Shown piece after piece: positions 60,163 through 64,000 of a stretch of 64,000 nt of DNA. Numbering within the stretch: position 1 is the stretch's first letter; each line of letters starts with the position of its first letter. A program made the translations under genes and the position numbers. Under the pieces are notes generated by a model. That model searched no databases, was not told where the DNA came from, and saw only the letters and a program-made list of their open reading frames with translations. The DNA comes from Isoetes taiwanensis (taxonomy: Eukaryota; Streptophyta; Lycopodiopsida; Isoetales; Isoetaceae), in assembly GCA_021234155.1 (NCBI GenBank), contig JAJEKV010000003.1, forward strand, positions 16,848,386 to 16,912,385, given 5' to 3'.

Positions 60163-60606
60163 AACAACACACAACTACCATTAATATTAATTAACACAAA
60201 CCATTGCATTTAACACATTTAAATTAAATCCCCCTGAAATCCCCTTTGGTTTGAGTGCATATTTACACGGGGGTGACGTAGGGCAGCGAGAGCCCCTAAA
60301 ATTATGTTCCGCATGTACGAAATCAACACCATGTGGTAATATTACCTCAAATCTTATAGTATTTTGCAAATCTTGTTATACAGTATAGCAAATTTTGTAC
60401 ATGGATACCCCACAAACGAAGAACTTTATGTACGGTGTAGATTAAGGAATAAAGGGTGTATATGCCTATCCAACAGCTCTCGATGCCCGGAGTCACCCCC
60501 TGTGTGAATATGCACTCAAACCAAAGGGGGTTTCAGGGGGATTTAATTTAAATGTGCTAAATGCAATGGTTTGTGTTAATTAATATTAATGGTAGTTGTG
60601 TGTTGT
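60163..60606. repeat. 115-bp inverted repeat with 214-bp spacer
   Basis: 60163-60277 and 60492-60606 are reverse complements with only a few mismatches (for example CCCCCGTGTAAATATG versus CCCCCTGTGTGAATATG). Each arm contains ATTAATATTAATTAACAC and CAAACCATTGCATTTA or its complement. The left arm follows the TGTTAGGGCCC repeat at 60123. Confidence 0.88.
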
Positions 60607-62328
60607 GATGTCTAAATTATATATATGTTTCATACAGCTGTACTAGTAGAATGCTACATTATGAAAGAGAATAATGAACTAGATCACGATTCCTTAGTGG
60701 CAAGTAAGAATATTAGCTTATAAATTTTGTCGTCATATTTTTTTGGTCAAGTAATATTGGGTGCTTTGTGGCTTTATGAATCGTTGGTGCTCAACTCCTC
60801 TGCATAGCCGCCAGTTTTGCCCCTGCTTTGCCATTTTGGAGCACCGTGGAATCAATTATTTGAGTTTCAATTGCTCTTCTAGAGAGGAAAAATCCCGTCG
60901 ATCTATAGCCACTCTCTCTTTGCTTGGAAATTCAAAGTTATAGTTTTAAAAGGTTGAGTTCGTGCCATGGCCTTTCGTTTTAGAGGAATCATGAGTGTGG
61001 CATACATGGTGTGCACCTTCGCAACCTTACCTTGGATGTGTCAGTCCTGTAATTCTGGCAAAATGCAGATCAAATTTTCGAAGCAGATAATGGGCTATAC
61101 CCCATTTTCTTTATTGAATATTTTGCTTGGCATCCAGAACTGTCCGACCACTTTCCTTAGGTATTTTCTAAGTGCCAGTTTTTTATTCCATTCTACAAGA
61201 TAAGTTTAATATTGTGAGTAAGGTAAAAGCCAATTCCTTCACCACATTGTTTGGCTCAAGGATGGTGCATCAAGAAGTATCCAGACTATGCAAGGTGTCT
61301 TTGAATCATTATTCCATTTTTGTTTTCCTGTCTGTTTATGAAGTTTAAGGGAAAATTTGCCTTCTACCTTCTGTCATGGGCAAGATGAATTATTGCACCC
61401 ATCTTCTCCATCACTTTCTGCTTTAAGGATGTATCTATCATGAGGATGGTCCATTGTGAAACCAGTGATCCAGGTCAAATATTGCTGGTATAAATAGGCT
61501 TCATGCTTAGTTGTCAAGTTGCAATGTTTACCTTACTAGTTTTACTACCTCATGATATCTGCCAAGCCATGGTTGACTAAAGGCAAGATAAATTATTGAT
61601 CTTGATCTTAATCTTTGGCTATAGTCTTGCAATGACTTTTGATACTACATGTTAATTAGTTATCCATTGTTTTTCTATTTGCAATATGTGTTGTAGGTAG
61701 TCTCATCTATTATTAGAGCATCAAAGACTTCAATTTCTTAAATAATGATTGAGATTTATGAGTCAAAAATAGGATCCATGAGTTGAACTAGAAGTACAGG
61801 AAGGAATTACCCAAAAAAAATGGTATTTGTTGAAGGCATTCAAAAGGCAAGAATTAGAATACTTTCAATATCCTCTTTTCCAGCCATAGTTCTGTTGCCG
61901 CACAACACAATGGTTGTGGATGCCAGGGATATTGTCAAGCAAGATTCACATAGATGGCAGATGTGTAATGGCCTTTTGTTATAGGCTTGTATCGTAGCAC
62001 ATATAAAAGGCCAAGATAGGGCAGGGCCTATGATCCATTCCAACCAATCACAAAATTAGTATCTAGTATGGTTTCCCCTATGTGCTGCTACAACAACTAA
62101 AGTTCTGGCTGCAATTGTAGGTAAGGTTAGCATGTTCCGTTGCTTTCAAAACACTATGTCTTGGAAGATGCAGGCAATTAACCATTTTGATGTCACCACA
62201 TACGTTTGTATTATATTTGTGAAGCAAGCAATTTGGTACTAAAGTCTGATCAACTGTAAGCCAGGCTTAGACCCCATGAGTACTAAAAGGTATGTCTAGA
62301 ATCTCCATGACTAGTATTTTGCCATTAG
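60607..62328. other. No recognisable gene
   Basis: AT-rich sequence. A 78-codon frame at 60967-61203 (starting MAFRFRGIMSVAYMVCT) is hydrophobic and lacks a known motif. Nothing else supported. Confidence 0.4.
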
Positions 62329-62523
62329 ATAAATGTAATAAATCTGCTGAATGAAGTACTGAGATCTAATTATCTTCTGCTATACCATGCAGAGCAGGTT
62401 AAAACTCTAGTTCAGAATGATCAATCTCCAAGTAATGAGATTCTGAGAATGGTTGCTAGTGAGTTTCTGCTGCACAGATTTGCAAGAAAGTTGAATGATT
62501 TGAGATTTGCTATTGAAGGTTGA
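62329..62523 (+). other. 64-codon open frame, possible exon
   Basis: Open from 62329 to TGA 62521-62523, with VKTLVQNDQSPSNEILRMVA and FLLHRFARKLNDLRFAIEG. The composition looks protein-like (amphipathic helices). A TGCAG acceptor-like site at 62389-62393 lies just before the EQVK codons. No family recognised. Confidence 0.3.
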
Positions 62524-64000
62524 AGACAATTTAAGTTGATGAGTGCATAAGAAAGACATCCCAGAGAGTATCCTAGAGGGCTATGTGGGATAAAATATCA
62601 ATGCTTGTTGTGATCGCATCTATTGCAATGCACAAGTTGTCACACTTGTTGGAGTTGTAAGGTTATTGCATAATATACTGTGAACTTATTTGAGATGTGG
62701 AATAATGCTCTGTGAGCTTGCTCGAGATTCATTTGCTTAAAATACACAGGGTTCCTCAGTAGATCAACTTGACCTAGTGTTGTTGCAGTAAATAAAAAAA
62801 GGTCAGTTGAAATATCGTGAAGGTTGAATTTAACCTATGGTTTTAAAGGGATGACCCTATTTCATAATAAGAGTCGTTATTACTATTGTTAAGATAACGA
62901 AATATTGGAGGGAACCATTTAAACTTAGAAAATGAAAGGAGGTGGCCGAACCGAGATGCATGATCATCTCCTTAACCGTCGGACACTATAGGGTGTGGTG
63001 GTTCATCGACCATTTGGTAGCCAGTGCGAACAGAGCAAACAAGGGAATTGCTGTGAAATAGATCATTGTCGAAATTTAGTGTCTGCTACAGTGTTTCAAT
63101 GGTTTAATGGTTGAATATTTCCTTACTATTGTAATCCTTGAATTTGTAACCTTGTGATGGTATAACTAATATCACATTGAAAGTTCTCATATGAATTTCA
63201 TTGAAGGTTTGAAGCATTAAACGTGCATTAAGGCTGGGACAAAGTGTATCTAAGCTATTGAATTGTTGTTATACTAACAACACTTTGAAGGTAGGTTTCT
63301 TTGATTGTAAGGTTATCATTTAAGGAGTAAATCTGCATGTACTTGTATGGCTTATACAGCTCACAGGTGAAATAGCTACAGCAACAATGGCCATCATGGT
63401 AGTTACTTCATGATATTATTAACAATCAACGTCAGAGACTGGAATAGAACACTAAAAGAATACCTTATTCTTGGTTGCAAGTTTTGTGTACACTTCTATT
63501 ATGCTGAACACGTTTAAATTTGTTTGAATTTGCTTTGCTTGCGCATCAGGGGGAACTTTCTAAATTGACATAATAATCCATGAATTGACAATACTTTGAA
63601 TGCCATCTATTTGAATTCCCAAATGCCCAATTAAAGATTCCATATTGTGTTAGCTCTTGTCCTTACCCATACCATATCCTACAATTTGATATGCAAAGTA
63701 ATCAAACATTTCTTTTGACTAATTTGTTGATGTACTTAACTACTTCAAAGGGTGACATTTTGAGCATAAGTCTTGGATCCATCTTTCCAAATTTGTGTTT
63801 TTACAAATCCAACGTTCCAAATAAAGCATTGCTTTGGCTACTAAAATCCATAAAGATAAATTTAATACAATGATAATATTGTCATTAGACAATTTCAACA
63901 ACAAAAATAATTACAAAAAGCAAATAATGTTTATTCTTGGCAATATCAACATGTGTTGTTGTCAATGTTGCACATGGACATTAAAGGTCGAGTAAAAACA
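62524..64000. other. No recognisable gene
   Basis: AT-rich, with only short open frames and no motif or repeat structure that I can support. Confidence 0.4.

Overview
The window looks like nuclear DNA of a land plant with a large, transposon-rich genome. A gymnosperm is my best guess, but that is inference from genome style, not from a diagnostic gene. The only host gene I could assemble completely is an eight-exon plastid-type SAM-dependent methyltransferase (25037-27868, + strand). Almost everything else is repeats: a 2.7-kb 19-bp minisatellite, several decayed LTR retrotransposons, a LINE fragment, small DNA transposons, and gene remnants such as a UDP-glycosyltransferase pseudogene.

Layout. 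1-2716: minisatellite. 2717-3268: A-rich DNA. 3269-6549: truncated Ty3/gypsy copy 1. 6550-8739: 3' end and LTR of a chromovirus-like element. 8740-19700: gypsy copy 2, of the same family as copy 1, carrying a 1,217-bp 8-bp-TSD transposon in its pol gene and a 603-bp relative in its 3' LTR. 19701-21190: decayed unknown ORF and short tandem repeats. 21193-23303: minus-strand copia-like remnant. 25037-27868: methyltransferase gene. 30311-33384: internally deleted Ty1/copia element. 33388-44590: minus-strand gypsy copy 4, whose LTR is expanded into four head-to-tail units and whose 3' internal region is split by a LINE 3' end. 45004-56881: complete gypsy copy 3 with both LTRs and a GGCTC target duplication, again carrying the 1,217-bp transposon. 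56887-64000: unrecognised fragments, the UGT pseudogene, a 115-bp inverted repeat, and DNA without clear genes.

The most unusual system is the gypsy family itself. Its domain order, reconstructed from three copies, is GAG, three CCHC knuckles, protease, a plant/archaeal-type RNase H, reverse transcriptase, a degenerate canonical RNase H, integrase. In the plant Tat lineage, which its RT, PR and integrase resemble, the extra RNase H lies after RT and the canonical RNase H. Here it lies before RT and nothing comparable is left between the canonical RNase H and integrase. Its LTRs are about 2.3 kb long, carry a G-box and TATA-like promoter and hairpins at both ends, and have in one place been amplified into a nascent satellite.

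No copy looks autonomous: each has frameshifts, stops or deletions. The elements are nested, so relative ages can be read. The 1,217-bp transposon and the LTR array look youngest.
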